A stretch of DNA of 64,000 bases from Asanoa hainanensis (GCF_900188485.1 NZ_FZPH01000003.1:310001-374000); one strand, 5' to 3'. Numbered from the stretch's first letter, positions 27,166-36,860 are shown. A program made the numbers and translations. Notes: generated by a model from the letters alone, not told the origin.

Positions 27166-30100
27166 ATGCCCCCTTGGCGGCATTTGAGCGAAGTCTCAGA
27201 CAGGACGCGGCGCATGGTGCTGGCCGCGTTCGGCCTGTGGATGGCCGTTCTCACGGTCGTCTACTACCTCGCGCCCCTGTCCTGGCGCCTCGGCGTCTGG
27301 ACCGCGCTCAGCGTCAGCGGCGCCGCGGCCGTCCTGGTCGGCATCCAACTCAACCGTCCCCGGCTCACGGGCGCCTGGCTGTGGTTCTTCGCCGGGTTGG
27401 TCTTCTACGCCGCCTCGGACCTCTCGTTCAACCTGACGTTGCCGGGCGGACCCGCCAGACCCCCGCTCACCCTCTCCGACGACATACTCCTGCTGATCGG
27501 CGTGGTGCTGATCGCCGTCGCGCTGTTCAAGTTCACGCGCGCCGCGGAGCCAAGACCCGACCGGCCCGCCCTCATCGACGCGTTCGTGCTGGTGCTCGGC
27601 ACGGGCCTGCTCGCCTGGGTGCTCACCGTCGAGGCCCGCTTCGCGCAGCCACACGTCGGCGTGATCACCGGCGTCCTGCTGATCGCGTACCCGGTCTTCG
27701 ACATCATCGTGCTCGGCATGGTCGCGCGGCTGGTCACCGCGGTGCGGCTGAGCCCGGCGGTGATCCTGTTGGCCCTGGGCATCGTGGGCTACGTCGTCGC
27801 CGATGCCCTGTTCCGGATCGGCCGCATCGACGACCAGTGGCTCGTCCGGACCCCATTGGACCTCGGCTACATCGCCCTGTACGCGTTGTGGGGCGCCGCC
27901 GCGCTCGTACCGTCGATGCGCGGGATCGGCGAGCGCCGGCTGGCCCGGCCACGCGAGGCGACCGTGTTGCGCCTGGTGATCCTGGGGATCTCCGCGCTGA
28001 TCCCACCGGCCATCCTGTTGTACGAGACGATCGGGCTCGGCACGGTGCGACACGGCGTGGTCATCGCCATCTCCTCGCTGGTGATGTTCCTCCTGGTGAT
28101 CGCGCGGCTGGTGAACCTGGCCAACCGCCTGCGCGAGCAGATCGGGCGGGAACGCGGCCTGCGCACGGTGACCACCGCGCTCGTCTCCGCCGCCGACGAC
28201 GAGGGGATCGCCGACGCGCTGGACGACGGCATCCGCGACGTGCTGGAACCGGGCACCACCTACCACTTCCTGTTGATGACCCAGGGAGCCGACGCCAAGG
28301 CGATGGGCCGGCACCTGGGCGCGCTGCCCAAGTCGTCGATCGAGGCGGTCCGCCGGCTCGGCGAGCCGACGCTGCTGGAGAGCGGTGAGCTGCCCCGTTC
28401 GATCGCCGCGGCGCTCGGCGCCCACCGGCCGGACGGGCACGGCGCCGGGTCCGACAAGCTCACCCTGGCGTTGCCGCTGACGGTCGGCGAGAGCGGCAAG
28501 GAGGACACCACCGTCGGCGTGATGCTGGTCGCCGCCGACGAACGCCCGCTCTCGGCCGCGCAGGACCGGCTCGCCGTGCTCGCCTCGCAGGCCGCGTTGG
28601 CCATCGACCGGGTGACGCTGAGCGAACAGCTACGCAAGCGGACCAGCGAGGAGTACTTCCGCGCGCTCGTGCACAACGCCGCCGACGTCATCCTGATCAT
28701 CGACTCGGAAGACCGCATCGCGTACGCCAGCCCGTCCGCCCGGGCGATGTTCGGCGAGGTCGACCTGGTCGGCACCATGCTGCTGGACCACGGCGACCCG
28801 GCCGAGCGGGAGCGGGCCGAGCGGGTGTTCCGCCGGATCCAGGACCGTCCGGTCGGCAGCGTCGAGCCGGACAACTGGGGCACGACTGACTGGACCTTGC
28901 GTCGCCCCGACGGCACGGCGGCCCAGGTCGAGATCTCCGTGCGCGACCTGCGCGCCGACCCGACCGTGCGCGGGCTGGTCTTCACCCTGCGGGACGTGAC
29001 CGACAAGCGCCGGCTGGAGCGGGAGCTGACCCACCGGGCCAACCACGACGCGCTGACCGGGCTGGCCAACCGGACGCTGTTCGCCGAACGGATGCAGAAG
29101 GCCGTCGAGGCACACCGCGGCGTCGTCGGCGTGCTCTTCATCGACCTCGACGACTTCAAGGTCGTCAACGACACGCTCGGCCACGCCAGCGGCGACCAGG
29201 TGCTCAAGGCCGTCGGCTGGCGGATCAGCTCCGCGCTGCGCCCGCACGACACGGCGGCCCGCCTCGGGGGCGACGAGTTCGCCGTGCTGATCGACGACGC
29301 CGGTGAGCCCGGTGACGTCGAGGACGCGGCCGACCGGATCATCCGGGCACTGCGCCAGCCGTACAGCATCGGCGGCGACCTGATCAGCTGCTCCGCCAGC
29401 ATCGGCATCGGCACCACCGCGGACGCCAGCGACGGCTCCGAACTGCTCCGGCAGGCGGACCTCGCGCTCTACGTGGCCAAGGGCGCGGGCAAGAGCCAGT
29501 GGCGGCGCTACCAGCCGGAGCTGCACACCACGATTGTCGAGCGGCTCGAGCTGCGGGCGGAGCTCGACCGCGCGATCCACGACGGCGGCCTGCTGCTGGA
29601 GTACCAGCCGATCGTCCGACTCGACGACGGGCACGCCGTCGGCTTCGAGGCGCTGCTGCGGTGGAACCATCCCACCCGCGGCCGGCTGACGCCCGACGCG
29701 TTCATCGACGTGGCCGAGGAGTCCGGGCTGATCGTGCCGATCGGCGAATGGGTGCTGCGCACCGCGATCGCGGCCGCCGCGACCTGGCGCAAGGGCCAGG
29801 CCTACGGCGCGCCGTACGTGGCCGTCAACGTGTCCGCCCGGCAGTTCCGGACCCCCGGCTTCGTCCGGCTGGTCAAGCGCGAGCTCGCCGCCAGCAAGCT
29901 GCCGCCGTCCTGCTTGATGCTGGAGATCACGGAAAGCCTGCTGCTGCGCGACGACGACCAGGTCTGGGACGACCTCGCCGAGGTGCGCCGGCTCGGCGTG
30001 CGGGTCGCGATCGACGACTTCGGCACCGGCTACTCGTCACTGAGCTACCTGCGGCACGTGCCGCTCGACGTGCTGAAGATCGACCGGCTGTTCACCGGCA

Positions 30101-30321
30101 CGGTCACCACCTCGACCCAACAGCGCGCGCTGGTCGACGGCATCGTCCGGCTGGCACACACGCTGGGCCTGGAGGTGGTCGCCGAGGGCATCGAGACCAC
30201 CGACGAACGCGAGCTGCTGCGCCGGATCGGCTGCCCGTACGGCCAGGGCTTCCTGTTCTCGCGACCCATGCCGCTGCCCGACGCGCTGCGCTGGCTGCGC
30301 CGCACGGAGCTCGCGGCCTAG
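27166..30321 (+). CDS. Membrane GGDEF-EAL cyclic-di-GMP enzyme
   Basis: 1051 residues. About ten membrane helices (residues 17-320) are followed by a GAF-like domain (330-475), a PAS domain (490-610, VHNAADVILIIDSEDRIAYA), GGDEF (620-785) and EAL (795-1045). The cyclase signature RLGGDEF is intact at 701-705, with the product-inhibition I-site RPHD exactly five residues before it. The phosphodiesterase has EALLRWNHP at 828, DDFGTGYSSLSYLRHVPLD and the downstream KIDRLF. Both activities look competent, so the protein may be bifunctional or switch by signal. It ends in a four-base overlap with the convergent oxidoreductase. Confidence 0.95.
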   Translation: MPPWRHLSEVSDRTRRMVLAAFGLWMAVLTVVYYLAPLSWRLGVWTALSVSGAAAVLVGIQLNRPRLTGAWLWFFAGLVFYAASDLSFNLTLPGGPARPPLTLSDDILLLIGVVLIAVALFKFTRAAEPRPDRPALIDAFVLVLGTGLLAWVLTVEARFAQPHVGVITGVLLIAYPVFDIIVLGMVARLVTAVRLSPAVILLALGIVGYVVADALFRIGRIDDQWLVRTPLDLGYIALYALWGAAALVPSMRGIGERRLARPREATVLRLVILGISALIPPAILLYETIGLGTVRHGVVIAISSLVMFLLVIARLVNLANRLREQIGRERGLRTVTTALVSAADDEGIADALDDGIRDVLEPGTTYHFLLMTQGADAKAMGRHLGALPKSSIEAVRRLGEPTLLESGELPRSIAAALGAHRPDGHGAGSDKLTLALPLTVGESGKEDTTVGVMLVAADERPLSAAQDRLAVLASQAALAIDRVTLSEQLRKRTSEEYFRALVHNAADVILIIDSEDRIAYASPSARAMFGEVDLVGTMLLDHGDPAERERAERVFRRIQDRPVGSVEPDNWGTTDWTLRRPDGTAAQVEISVRDLRADPTVRGLVFTLRDVTDKRRLERELTHRANHDALTGLANRTLFAERMQKAVEAHRGVVGVLFIDLDDFKVVNDTLGHASGDQVLKAVGWRISSALRPHDTAARLGGDEFAVLIDDAGEPGDVEDAADRIIRALRQPYSIGGDLISCSASIGIGTTADASDGSELLRQADLALYVAKGAGKSQWRRYQPELHTTIVERLELRAELDRAIHDGGLLLEYQPIVRLDDGHAVGFEALLRWNHPTRGRLTPDAFIDVAEESGLIVPIGEWVLRTAIAAAATWRKGQAYGAPYVAVNVSARQFRTPGFVRLVKRELAASKLPPSCLMLEITESLLLRDDDQVWDDLAEVRRLGVRVAIDDFGTGYSSLSYLRHVPLDVLKIDRLFTGTVTTSTQQRALVDGIVRLAHTLGLEVVAEGIETTDERELLRRIGCPYGQGFLFSRPMPLPDALRWLRRTELAA

Positions 30322-31214
30322 AGCTTTACCGTTTTTCCGACCTCGCGAGCGCGCTCGGCGGCGGCCAGCACCCCGACCACCTCGCGTCCGAAGTGGACAC
30401 CGACGTCGTGCCTGGCCCCGGCGACCTCGGCGATCAGCAGGTCGATGGCCTGGCCGAAGGCGACCAGCACCGCACCCTCACCACGCGGCACTTCGCGCAC
30501 ACCCCGCTCGCCGAAGAAGGTGATGTCGCGCAACACCGCCGCCGGCGGCGCGTCGACCGAGAGCGTGACCGTGCTGACGGCGCCGGACTCGTGGCGCAGC
30601 ACCAGGTTCGTGGTGGACCGCGGTCCCTCGACGGCGGACACCTCGGCGACCGGGCCGAGCACCGGCAGCACCTGGGAGAGGGCGTGTGGCCCGACGTCCC
30701 AGAGCCCGCCGTAGGTGCGCCGCCACGGCGAGGCGCCGTACGGGTTGCCGGGCTGGAAGATCGAGGCCAGGTGCGCCACCCGGCCGCCCTGCCAGCCACC
30801 GACGGCGGCGAGCTCCCGCAGCGCGGCTGTGACGTTGTCCTGGAACCGGGCGGTGAAGAACACCACCGACGCCACGCCGGCGGCGTCGACGGCGGCCACG
30901 ACCCGGTCGGCCGCTTCGACGGTCAGGGCGAGCGGCTTGTCGAGCAGCAGGTGCCGGCCGGCCTTGGCGGCCCGCTCGGCGATCTCCGGCTGCACGTCGG
31001 GCGGCAGCGCGACGGCGACGGCGTCGACATCGCCGAGCAGGTCGTCGATGTCCGCGTACGCGCGGCTGCCGGTGGCCTCGGCCAGGACGGCGGCCTTGCC
31101 GGGGTCGCGACCCCAGACACCGACGAGCTCGGCGTCGGGGTGGGCGACGATCGCGGGTCCTTGGGTGGCGGTGGCCCAGGGGCCGGTGCCGAAGAGGCCG
31201 AACCGGAGAGGCAT
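30318..31214 (-). CDS. Gfo/Idh/MocA family oxidoreductase
   Basis: 298 residues from ATG 31214. The Rossmann start LRFGLFGTGPWATATQGPAI binds NAD(P); LLLDKPLALTVEAADRVV contains the D/EKP motif with the catalytic lysine; YGGLWDVGPHALSQVLPVLG matches the substrate-side DxGxH motif. Probable sugar or inositol dehydrogenase; the substrate is unknown. Shorter than the usual 330-380 residues but with all key motifs. Divergent from the small membrane gene, 54 bases apart. Confidence 0.9.
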   Translation of the reverse strand: MPLRFGLFGTGPWATATQGPAIVAHPDAELVGVWGRDPGKAAVLAEATGSRAYADIDDLLGDVDAVAVALPPDVQPEIAERAAKAGRHLLLDKPLALTVEAADRVVAAVDAAGVASVVFFTARFQDNVTAALRELAAVGGWQGGRVAHLASIFQPGNPYGASPWRRTYGGLWDVGPHALSQVLPVLGPVAEVSAVEGPRSTTNLVLRHESGAVSTVTLSVDAPPAAVLRDITFFGERGVREVPRGEGAVLVAFGQAIDLLIAEVAGARHDVGVHFGREVVGVLAAAERAREVGKTVKL

Positions 31215-31268
31215 GGCCCCATCCTGCCCGATGACAAATGCCACCCTGCCTGCGAGTACGGTGTGCCC

Positions 31269-31637
31269 GTGAACGGCACCCTGTCCGGCATCGTGATCGG
31301 CCTCTCGCTGCTGGTCGGCGCGTGGGCCCTGGTCTCGGCGCTGCGCCACCGCGCGCCGGACCGCGGCCAGCTCATCGGCCTGGCCGTCGTCGAGGTCGCC
31401 CTGATCGTCCTGCTGGTGGCGGCGGCGGTCGCGGCGAGCGGCGGCGACCGCCCGGCGAGCGCGGTGACGTTCCTCGGCTACGTCGTGACGATCGTCTGCC
31501 TCCCGCCCCTGGGCTGGGTACTGGCCCGATTGGAGCCGACCCGGTGGGGCTCGGTGATCGTCGTCGTGGTCTGTCTGACGATTCCGGTGCTGGTGTTGCG
31601 CCTGCACCAGACGTGGCAGGTGGTGACCAGTGGCTGA
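31269..31637 (+). CDS. Small four-helix membrane protein
   Basis: 122 residues from GTG 31269 (MNGTLSGIVIGLSLLVGAWA); GTG 31263 is also possible. Four hydrophobic segments and a short loop HRAPDRGQLIG. I do not recognise a named family. It overlaps the next membrane-protein gene by eight bases, and the two probably act together or at least share a message. Confidence 0.75.
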   Translation: MNGTLSGIVIGLSLLVGAWALVSALRHRAPDRGQLIGLAVVEVALIVLLVAAAVAASGGDRPASAVTFLGYVVTIVCLPPLGWVLARLEPTRWGSVIVVVVCLTIPVLVLRLHQTWQVVTSG

Positions 31638-32043
31638 GCAGACCGCGCCCCGCACGCTCGGCACGGGCCCGGGCCGGGCGCTGATCGCCGTGTACGGCAT
31701 CTTCGCGCTCTCGGCCAGCGCCCGGGCCGCGGTGCAGATCGGCTCCAAGTTCAGCGAGGCCCCGCTGGCCTACCTCCTGTCGGCCTTCGCCGCAGTCGTC
31801 TACATCGTGGCCACGGTCGCCCTGGCCCGAGGCGGCGAAACCTGGCGCCGGGTGGCCCTGGTGAGCTGCTCGATCGAGCTGGCCGGCGTGGTCACGGTCG
31901 GCCTGCTGAGCGTCTTCGACGCGGGAGCCTTCCCGGACGACACAGTCTGGACGGACTTCGGCCGAGGCTACGGCTACGTGCCCCTGGTCCTCCCGGTCAT
32001 CGGCCTACTCTGGCTCCGCTACGCGGGCCGCAAGGCCCGCTAA
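31630..32043 (+). CDS. Small membrane protein
   Basis: 137 residues, GTG start at 31630 within the end of the preceding gene. Four hydrophobic segments (ALIAVYGIFALSASARAAV, APLAYLLSAFAAVVYIVATV, RVALVSCSIELAGVVTVGLL and YVPLVLPVIGLLWLRY) with a small acidic loop AFPDDTVWTDFGRGYG. It looks like a conserved actinobacterial integral membrane protein of unknown function. Convergent with fabG. Confidence 0.78.
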   Translation: MAEQTAPRTLGTGPGRALIAVYGIFALSASARAAVQIGSKFSEAPLAYLLSAFAAVVYIVATVALARGGETWRRVALVSCSIELAGVVTVGLLSVFDAGAFPDDTVWTDFGRGYGYVPLVLPVIGLLWLRYAGRKAR

Positions 32044-32080
32044 GACTCGGAGCGGGCCGCATCCTTGCCCGCTCTTGACC

Positions 32081-32839
32081 CTAGAGCCCGGAGCTGGGAC
32101 CGCCGGCGACGTAGATCACCTGGCCGCTGACGAAGCCCGCGCCTTCGCTGGTCAGGAACGAGATCGTGTGGGCCACGTCTTCCGGCTGGCCGATGCGCTT
32201 GACCGCGATCTGTTCCGCGGCGCCCTTCTTCAGCAGGTCGAAGTCGACGCCCATGCGGGCGGCCGTGGCCGCCGTCATCGCTGTTTCGATGAAGCCCGGT
32301 GCGACCGCGTTGGCCGTCACGTTGTAGCGGCCCAGCTCGATCGCCAGCGTCTTCGTGAAGCCCTGCATGCCCGCCTTGGCCGCCGCGTAGTTGGCTTGGC
32401 CCCGGTTGCCCAGTGCCGACGTGCTGGACAGGTTGACGATCCGGCCCCACTTGGCGGTCACCATGTGCGCCTGGACGGCCTGGGTGACCAGGAACGCGCC
32501 GCGCAGGTGGACCGAGAGCACCGTGTCCCAGTCGTCGTCGGTCATCTTGAAGATCAGGTTGTCGCGGAGCACGCCCGCGTTGTTGACCAGGACCGTCGGC
32601 GGGCCCAGCTCCGAGGCGATCCGGGCCACGGCCTCTTCGACCTGCGAGCGGTCGGCCACGTCCGCGCCGATGCCGACCGCCGTGCCGCCCGCGGCCGTGA
32701 TCGCATCCACTGTGGACTTCGTCGCGGTCTCGTCGAGGTCGACCACCGCCACCGCCAGGCCGTCGGCGGCTAGCCGCTGTGCCGTCGCCGCACCGATTCC
32801 GCGCGCCGCACCCGTGACGACCGCTACCCGCTGACCCAT
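32081..32839 (-). CDS. fabG: 3-oxoacyl-ACP reductase-like SDR
   Basis: 252 residues. Cofactor motif VTGAARGIGAA near residue 8, NNAGV, catalytic Ser in NLSSTSALGN and Tyr-Lys in ANYAAAKAGM; C-terminal SGQVIYVAGG. Reduces 3-oxoacyl thioesters with NADPH in typical FabG, but several paralogues of this type serve in secondary metabolism or catabolism. No fatty acid synthase gene is adjacent, so the symbol reflects family rather than proven role. Confidence 0.85.
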   Translation of the reverse strand: MGQRVAVVTGAARGIGAATAQRLAADGLAVAVVDLDETATKSTVDAITAAGGTAVGIGADVADRSQVEEAVARIASELGPPTVLVNNAGVLRDNLIFKMTDDDWDTVLSVHLRGAFLVTQAVQAHMVTAKWGRIVNLSSTSALGNRGQANYAAAKAGMQGFTKTLAIELGRYNVTANAVAPGFIETAMTAATAARMGVDFDLLKKGAAEQIAVKRIGQPEDVAHTISFLTSEGAGFVSGQVIYVAGGPSSGL

Positions 32840-32883
32840 CCCAGACCTCCTCGTCGGTTACCGCACAGTAGCCGACGCCACGC

Positions 32884-34527
32884 TCATCCGGCAGGGGCCC
32901 GGTTCAGCCGAATCCAGCGGTAGCCGTAGCCGGCCACCTTGATCGAGGTCAGGTCGCCGACCTCCGGATACTCCTGGTCTGCCAGCACGTCGTTGGGGTG
33001 GTCCGCCTCGGCCGCCAGCTTGCCCAGGTCGACCGTCGCCGCCTTCCGGCCCAGGTTGTGCACGAACAGCATGCAGCCGGTGGGGCCGTCGGCCCGGTGC
33101 GCGAGCACGCCGGCCGGCACCGGCACGTCGACGTGGGTGCACGAGCCGGCGCCGACCTCGGGCGCCTCGCGCAGCGTCCTGATCATCCGCTCGAACCACG
33201 CCAGCAACGACGCCGGATCGTGCCGCTGCGCGGTGACGTTGACGGTCTCGTAGCCGAACTCGCCCCCGGAGACGACCGGCCGGAACGGCGTCGCGGTGGA
33301 GAACCCGGCATTGGGCAGGGTCGACCACTGCATCGGCGTACGGATGGCGAACCGCCCGTCGAGCGCCAGGTCCTCCCCCATCCCGATCTCCTCGCCGTAG
33401 CGCAGCACCGGCGTGCCGCGCAGCGAGAACTGCAGTGCGTAGGCCAGTTCCAGGCGCCGCCGGTCGTTGCCCAGCATCGGGGCGAGCCGGCGCCGGATCC
33501 CGCGGTCGTAGATCCGCATGTTCTCGTCCGGGCCGAACGCGGCGTACACCTCGGCGCGCTGTTCGGCGGTGAGCCGGGACAGGTCGATCTCGTCGTGGTT
33601 GCGCAGGAACGTCGCCCACTGGCCGCCCGACGGCAGCCGCGGCGTGTCCCGCAGCGCGTCGATCAACTGCTCCGGGTCCTCCCGGGCCAGCGCCAGCACA
33701 AGCCGGCCGTTGAGCATGAAGTCGAACAGCATCTGCACGCGGTCGTTGGCGTCGCCGCCGGAGCCGAAGTAGTCCACGAGCTTCTCCGGCTCGACGTTGG
33801 CCTCGGCCAGCAGCACCGCATCACCGCGCCGCCACTGCGCGTGCTGGCGCAGCTCCGTGATCAGGCCGAAGTCCTTGGGTGAGTCCGGGTTGCCGGGCTC
33901 GGTCAGCTCGGCGATGAACGGCAGCGCGTCGATCCGGAACCCGCTCACGCCGAGGCGCAGCCAGAAGGCGACGATCCGCTTGACCTCCTCGCGTACCGCC
34001 GGGTTGGCGAAGTTGAGGTCCGGTTGGAACTTGTAGAACCGGTGGTAGAACCAGGCCTTGGCGGTGCGGTCGTAGCTCCACGTCTCGTCCTGCTCGCCCG
34101 GGAAGACCATGCCCTGCTTGCGGTCCGCGGGCTCGGTGTCGCTCCAGACATACCAGTCGCGGTACGGCGAGTCGGGCGAAGAACGGGCGTGCTGGAACCA
34201 CGGGTGCTGGTCGGAGGTGTGGTTGACCACCAGGTCGATGATCACCCGGATGCCCCGGTCCTCGGCCTGGTGCAACAGTTCCGCGAAGTCGCCGAGCGTG
34301 CCGATCCGCGGGTCGACGCCGTAGAAGTCGGTCGCGTCGTAGCCGTCGTCGTGGCCGGGCGTCGGGTGGATCGGGTGCAGCCAGAGACAGGTCACCCCGA
34401 GCCGGGCCAGGTAGTCCAGCCGGCCGATCAGCCCGCGCAGGTCGCCGACGCCGTCACCGTCGGAGTCCTGGAACGTGTCGACGTCGAGGCAGTACACGAC
34501 TGCCTTCTGATACCACCGGTCACCCAT
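32884..34527 (-). CDS. GH13 alpha-amylase family, trehalose synthase-like
   Basis: 547 residues from ATG 34527 (MGDRWYQKAVVY); the upstream in-frame extension is discarded. GH13 regions: VIIDLVVNHTSDQHPWF; nucleophile Asp200 in GFRIDALPF; acid/base Glu242 in LLAEANV; Asp312 in LRNHDEID. PYRDWYVWSDTEP and the N-terminal YQKAVVYCLDVDTFQDSDGD are typical of trehalose synthase (maltose to trehalose isomerase) and its close relatives. The C-terminal domain is a small beta module. TreS partners Pep2/maltokinase are not next to it, so a related alpha-glucoside-acting enzyme is possible. Confidence 0.85.
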   Translation of the reverse strand: MGDRWYQKAVVYCLDVDTFQDSDGDGVGDLRGLIGRLDYLARLGVTCLWLHPIHPTPGHDDGYDATDFYGVDPRIGTLGDFAELLHQAEDRGIRVIIDLVVNHTSDQHPWFQHARSSPDSPYRDWYVWSDTEPADRKQGMVFPGEQDETWSYDRTAKAWFYHRFYKFQPDLNFANPAVREEVKRIVAFWLRLGVSGFRIDALPFIAELTEPGNPDSPKDFGLITELRQHAQWRRGDAVLLAEANVEPEKLVDYFGSGGDANDRVQMLFDFMLNGRLVLALAREDPEQLIDALRDTPRLPSGGQWATFLRNHDEIDLSRLTAEQRAEVYAAFGPDENMRIYDRGIRRRLAPMLGNDRRRLELAYALQFSLRGTPVLRYGEEIGMGEDLALDGRFAIRTPMQWSTLPNAGFSTATPFRPVVSGGEFGYETVNVTAQRHDPASLLAWFERMIRTLREAPEVGAGSCTHVDVPVPAGVLAHRADGPTGCMLFVHNLGRKAATVDLGKLAAEADHPNDVLADQEYPEVGDLTSIKVAGYGYRWIRLNRAPAG

Positions 34528-34595
34528 GCCGACAGGTGTTAACCGGGCGGCGGTCCGGCCAAACAAGGACCGCACCGCCGCCCGGCCGGGGGGAT

Positions 34596-35282
34596 TCAGG
34601 AAAGCAGAGCGGCCGGGTCGGTGCCGATGGCGCCCCGGACGGCCTTGGTGAACTCGTCGGCCAACACCTCGTCGTCGCCGGCCGCGATGCCGTCGACGCC
34701 GGCCCGGGCGACCACCCGGGGGTCGGTCTTGGGCAGCGTGACGTGCGCCGCCAGATCCGTGTCGACGTAGCCGACGTAGAGCCCGGTCACCCCGACGCCC
34801 TGCGGCGCGAGCTCCGTGCGCAGGTGGTTGGTGGCCGACCAGACCGCCGCCTTGGACGCGCCGTACGCGCCGCTCGGGATCCAGGAGAGCACCGAGGCGA
34901 CGTTGAGCAGGTGCCCGCCGCCGTTACGGACGATCACGGGTACGAAGGCCCGGGTGACGTCGAGCAGCCCGAACAGGTTCGTGTCGAACTCGCGCCGGAT
35001 GTCGGCCGGGTCACCGTCGAGGAAGCTCCGGCTGTACGTGTCGATACCGGCGTTGTTGACCAGCAGCGTGACGTCGCCGGCGGTGGCCGCCGCCCGCTCG
35101 ATCGACGCGTGGTCGGTCACGTCGAGCTGGATCGGGACCGCGCCCGTGTTCGTCACCGTGCGTGGGTCGCGGGCCGCCGCGTAGACCTTCTTCGCGCCCC
35201 GGTCGAGGAACTCCTCGACGAACGCCTTGCCCAGGCCGCGGTTGCCACCCGTCACCAGTACCGTCGCGCCGTTGATCTGCAT
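34596..35282 (-). CDS. SDR-family oxidoreductase
   Basis: 228 residues from ATG 35282 (MQINGATVLVTGGNRGLGKA). NAD(P)-binding GGNRGLGK, NNAGIDTY and catalytic YGASKAAVW are intact. It is divergent from a TetR-type regulator, with two operator-like palindromes between them; an upstream in-frame start would overlap those sites and is rejected. Probably repressed by that regulator, with a lipophilic or toxic carbonyl or alcohol as inducer (inference). Confidence 0.88.
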   Translation of the reverse strand: MQINGATVLVTGGNRGLGKAFVEEFLDRGAKKVYAAARDPRTVTNTGAVPIQLDVTDHASIERAAATAGDVTLLVNNAGIDTYSRSFLDGDPADIRREFDTNLFGLLDVTRAFVPVIVRNGGGHLLNVASVLSWIPSGAYGASKAAVWSATNHLRTELAPQGVGVTGLYVGYVDTDLAAHVTLPKTDPRVVARAGVDGIAAGDDEVLADEFTKAVRGAIGTDPAALLS

Positions 35283-35293
35283 GTCGACTCCTT

Positions 35294-35332
35294 GAAACCG
35301 ATCGGTTTCCACCAACGTAAACCGATCGTTTT
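35294..35332. promoter_or_regulatory. Two TetR-type operators in the SDR/TetR divergon
   Basis: First site GAAACCGATCGGTTTC (35294-35309) is a perfect palindrome. Second AAACCGATCGTTTT (35319-35332) matches it with one broken pair. Centres are 24 bases apart, all within the 82-base divergent promoter, so one regulator bound here could control both genes. Confidence 0.8.
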
Positions 35333-35364
35333 CCAATCGCAAGATCTGGCGCTACGCTGTGGTG

Positions 35365-35934
35365 ATGGCAACAGGCAAGACCGCGACTCCCCGTGACCGC
35401 CTCCTGGCGGCGGCCACCGACCTCTTCTATCGCGAGGGCGTGACCGCGACCGGCGTCGAGCGGCTGTGCTCGGTCGCCGGGGTGTCCAAGCGGTCGATGT
35501 ACCAGCTCTTCAAGACCAAGGACGACCTGGTCGCCGAGGCGCTGAAGGCGAGCGGGCCAGGCACCAACGCGGCGTTCTTCCCGGAGGACGCCGAGACGCG
35601 GCCGCGCGAGCGGGTGCTGCACGTCTTCCGGGTGCTCGAAGACCTGGCCGGTCAGCCCGCTTTCGCCGGCTGCCCGTTCGTCAACACCGCCTCCGACCTG
35701 CGCGACCACGACCACCCGGCGACCGTCGTGGCCCGCGAGTTCAAGCAGGAGCTCACCGACTGGTTCACCGCCGAGGCCCGCGCCGCCGGCGTGGCCGACC
35801 CGGAGCTGCTGGGACGGCAGTTGACCGTGGTGTTCGACGGTTCGGCGGCCCGCACCGTCGTGCACGGCACCGGTCTCGACGGGTTGAGCCTGGCCACGGC
35901 GGCCGCCCTGCTCGACGCCGCAGGTGTCGCCTAG
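35365..35934 (+). CDS. TetR/AcrR-family regulator
   Basis: 189 residues. N-terminal [23 protein letters not shown] then [20 protein letters not shown]. The ligand domain is TetR_C-like with a conserved cysteine segment ([13 protein letters not shown]) common in regulators next to SDR genes. ATG 35365 with GTG/ATG alternatives nearby. Likely autorepressor and repressor of the divergent SDR through the two palindromes. Confidence 0.93.
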   Translation: MATGKTATPRDRLLAAATDLFYREGVTATGVERLCSVAGVSKRSMYQLFKTKDDLVAEALKASGPGTNAAFFPEDAETRPRERVLHVFRVLEDLAGQPAFAGCPFVNTASDLRDHDHPATVVAREFKQELTDWFTAEARAAGVADPELLGRQLTVVFDGSAARTVVHGTGLDGLSLATAAALLDAAGVA

Positions 35935-36032
35935 CACACCACCGTTCACAACCTCGCCCGAACTCCGGAAGGTCGTGGATACCGCCCGTAGCGTCGAAAC
36001 GAGTTGTGACCGCAGCGCGCATGGGGGAATCG

Positions 36033-36860
36033 ATGACCACCGGACACGTAACGACCAGTGACAACACCGACATCTTCTTCAAGGACTGGGGCAGTGGACA
36101 GCCCGTCGTCTTCAGCCACGGCTGGCCGCTGACCGCGGACGCGTGGGACGACACCATGATGATGGTCGCCGACAACGGCTTCCGCGGCATCGCGCACGAC
36201 CGGCGCGGTGGTGGCCGGTCCAGCCAGCCCTGGGAGGGCAACGACCTCGACCACTACGCGGACGACCTCGCCGAGGTGATCGAGCAGAACGACCTGAACG
36301 ACGTCGTCCTGGTCGGCCACTCGACCGGCGGCGGCGAGATCACCCGGTACGTCGGCCGGCACGGCACCGACCGGGTCGCGAAGATGGTGCTCGTCGGTGC
36401 GATCCCGCCGCTGATGCTGAAGACCAAGAACAACCCCGAGGGCCTGCCCATGGAGGTGTTCGACCAGCTCCGGGAGGGCGTCAAGGACGACCGGTCGCAG
36501 TTCTACCTGGACCTCGCTCCGCAGTTCTTCGGCGCCAACCGCAAGGGTTCCGACGTCTCGCAGGGCATCCTCGACGACTTCTGGGAGCAGTGCATGACGG
36601 TCGGGATCAAGGGTGCGTACGACTGCATCGAGGCGTTCTCCGAGACCGACCTGACCGACGACCTCAAGGCGATCGACGTGCCGACGCTGTTCATCCACGG
36701 CGACGACGACCAGATCGTGCCGTTCGCGGACGCCTCGAAGAAGGCCGTGAAGATCGTCAAGGACGCCGAGCTGAAGGTCTACCCGGGCGCACCGCACGGA
36801 CTCTTCGAGACCGAGCAGGACAAGTTCCAGGGCGACCTGCTCAACTTCCTTAGGAGCTAG
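36033..36860 (+). CDS. Alpha/beta hydrolase (non-heme chloroperoxidase/arylesterase type)
   Basis: 275 residues from ATG 36033, chosen because GGGGGAA precedes it; ATG 36021 is in frame. Triad: Ser97 in VGHSTGGGE, Asp226 in HGDDDQIVP, His255 in [22 protein letters not shown] forms the oxyanion region. This subgroup hydrolyses esters and can make peracids (so-called cofactor-free haloperoxidases). It does not resemble enol-lactonase PcaD closely enough to fill the gap in the pca operon. Its end overlaps four bases with the DUF1501 gene. Confidence 0.9.
   Translation: MTTGHVTTSDNTDIFFKDWGSGQPVVFSHGWPLTADAWDDTMMMVADNGFRGIAHDRRGGGRSSQPWEGNDLDHYADDLAEVIEQNDLNDVVLVGHSTGGGEITRYVGRHGTDRVAKMVLVGAIPPLMLKTKNNPEGLPMEVFDQLREGVKDDRSQFYLDLAPQFFGANRKGSDVSQGILDDFWEQCMTVGIKGAYDCIEAFSETDLTDDLKAIDVPTLFIHGDDDQIVPFADASKKAVKIVKDAELKVYPGAPHGLFETEQDKFQGDLLNFLRS

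Noticed and set aside
29499-31637. Long plus-strand frame over the EAL domain and beyond
   Set aside because: Only the last 122 codons (from 31269) show membrane-protein character; the rest is the shadow of the GGDEF-EAL and oxidoreductase genes.
36033-36860. Candidate missing PcaD (enol-lactonase)
   Set aside because: Sequence fits the chloroperoxidase/arylesterase subgroup, and it is 32 kb away from the pca genes.
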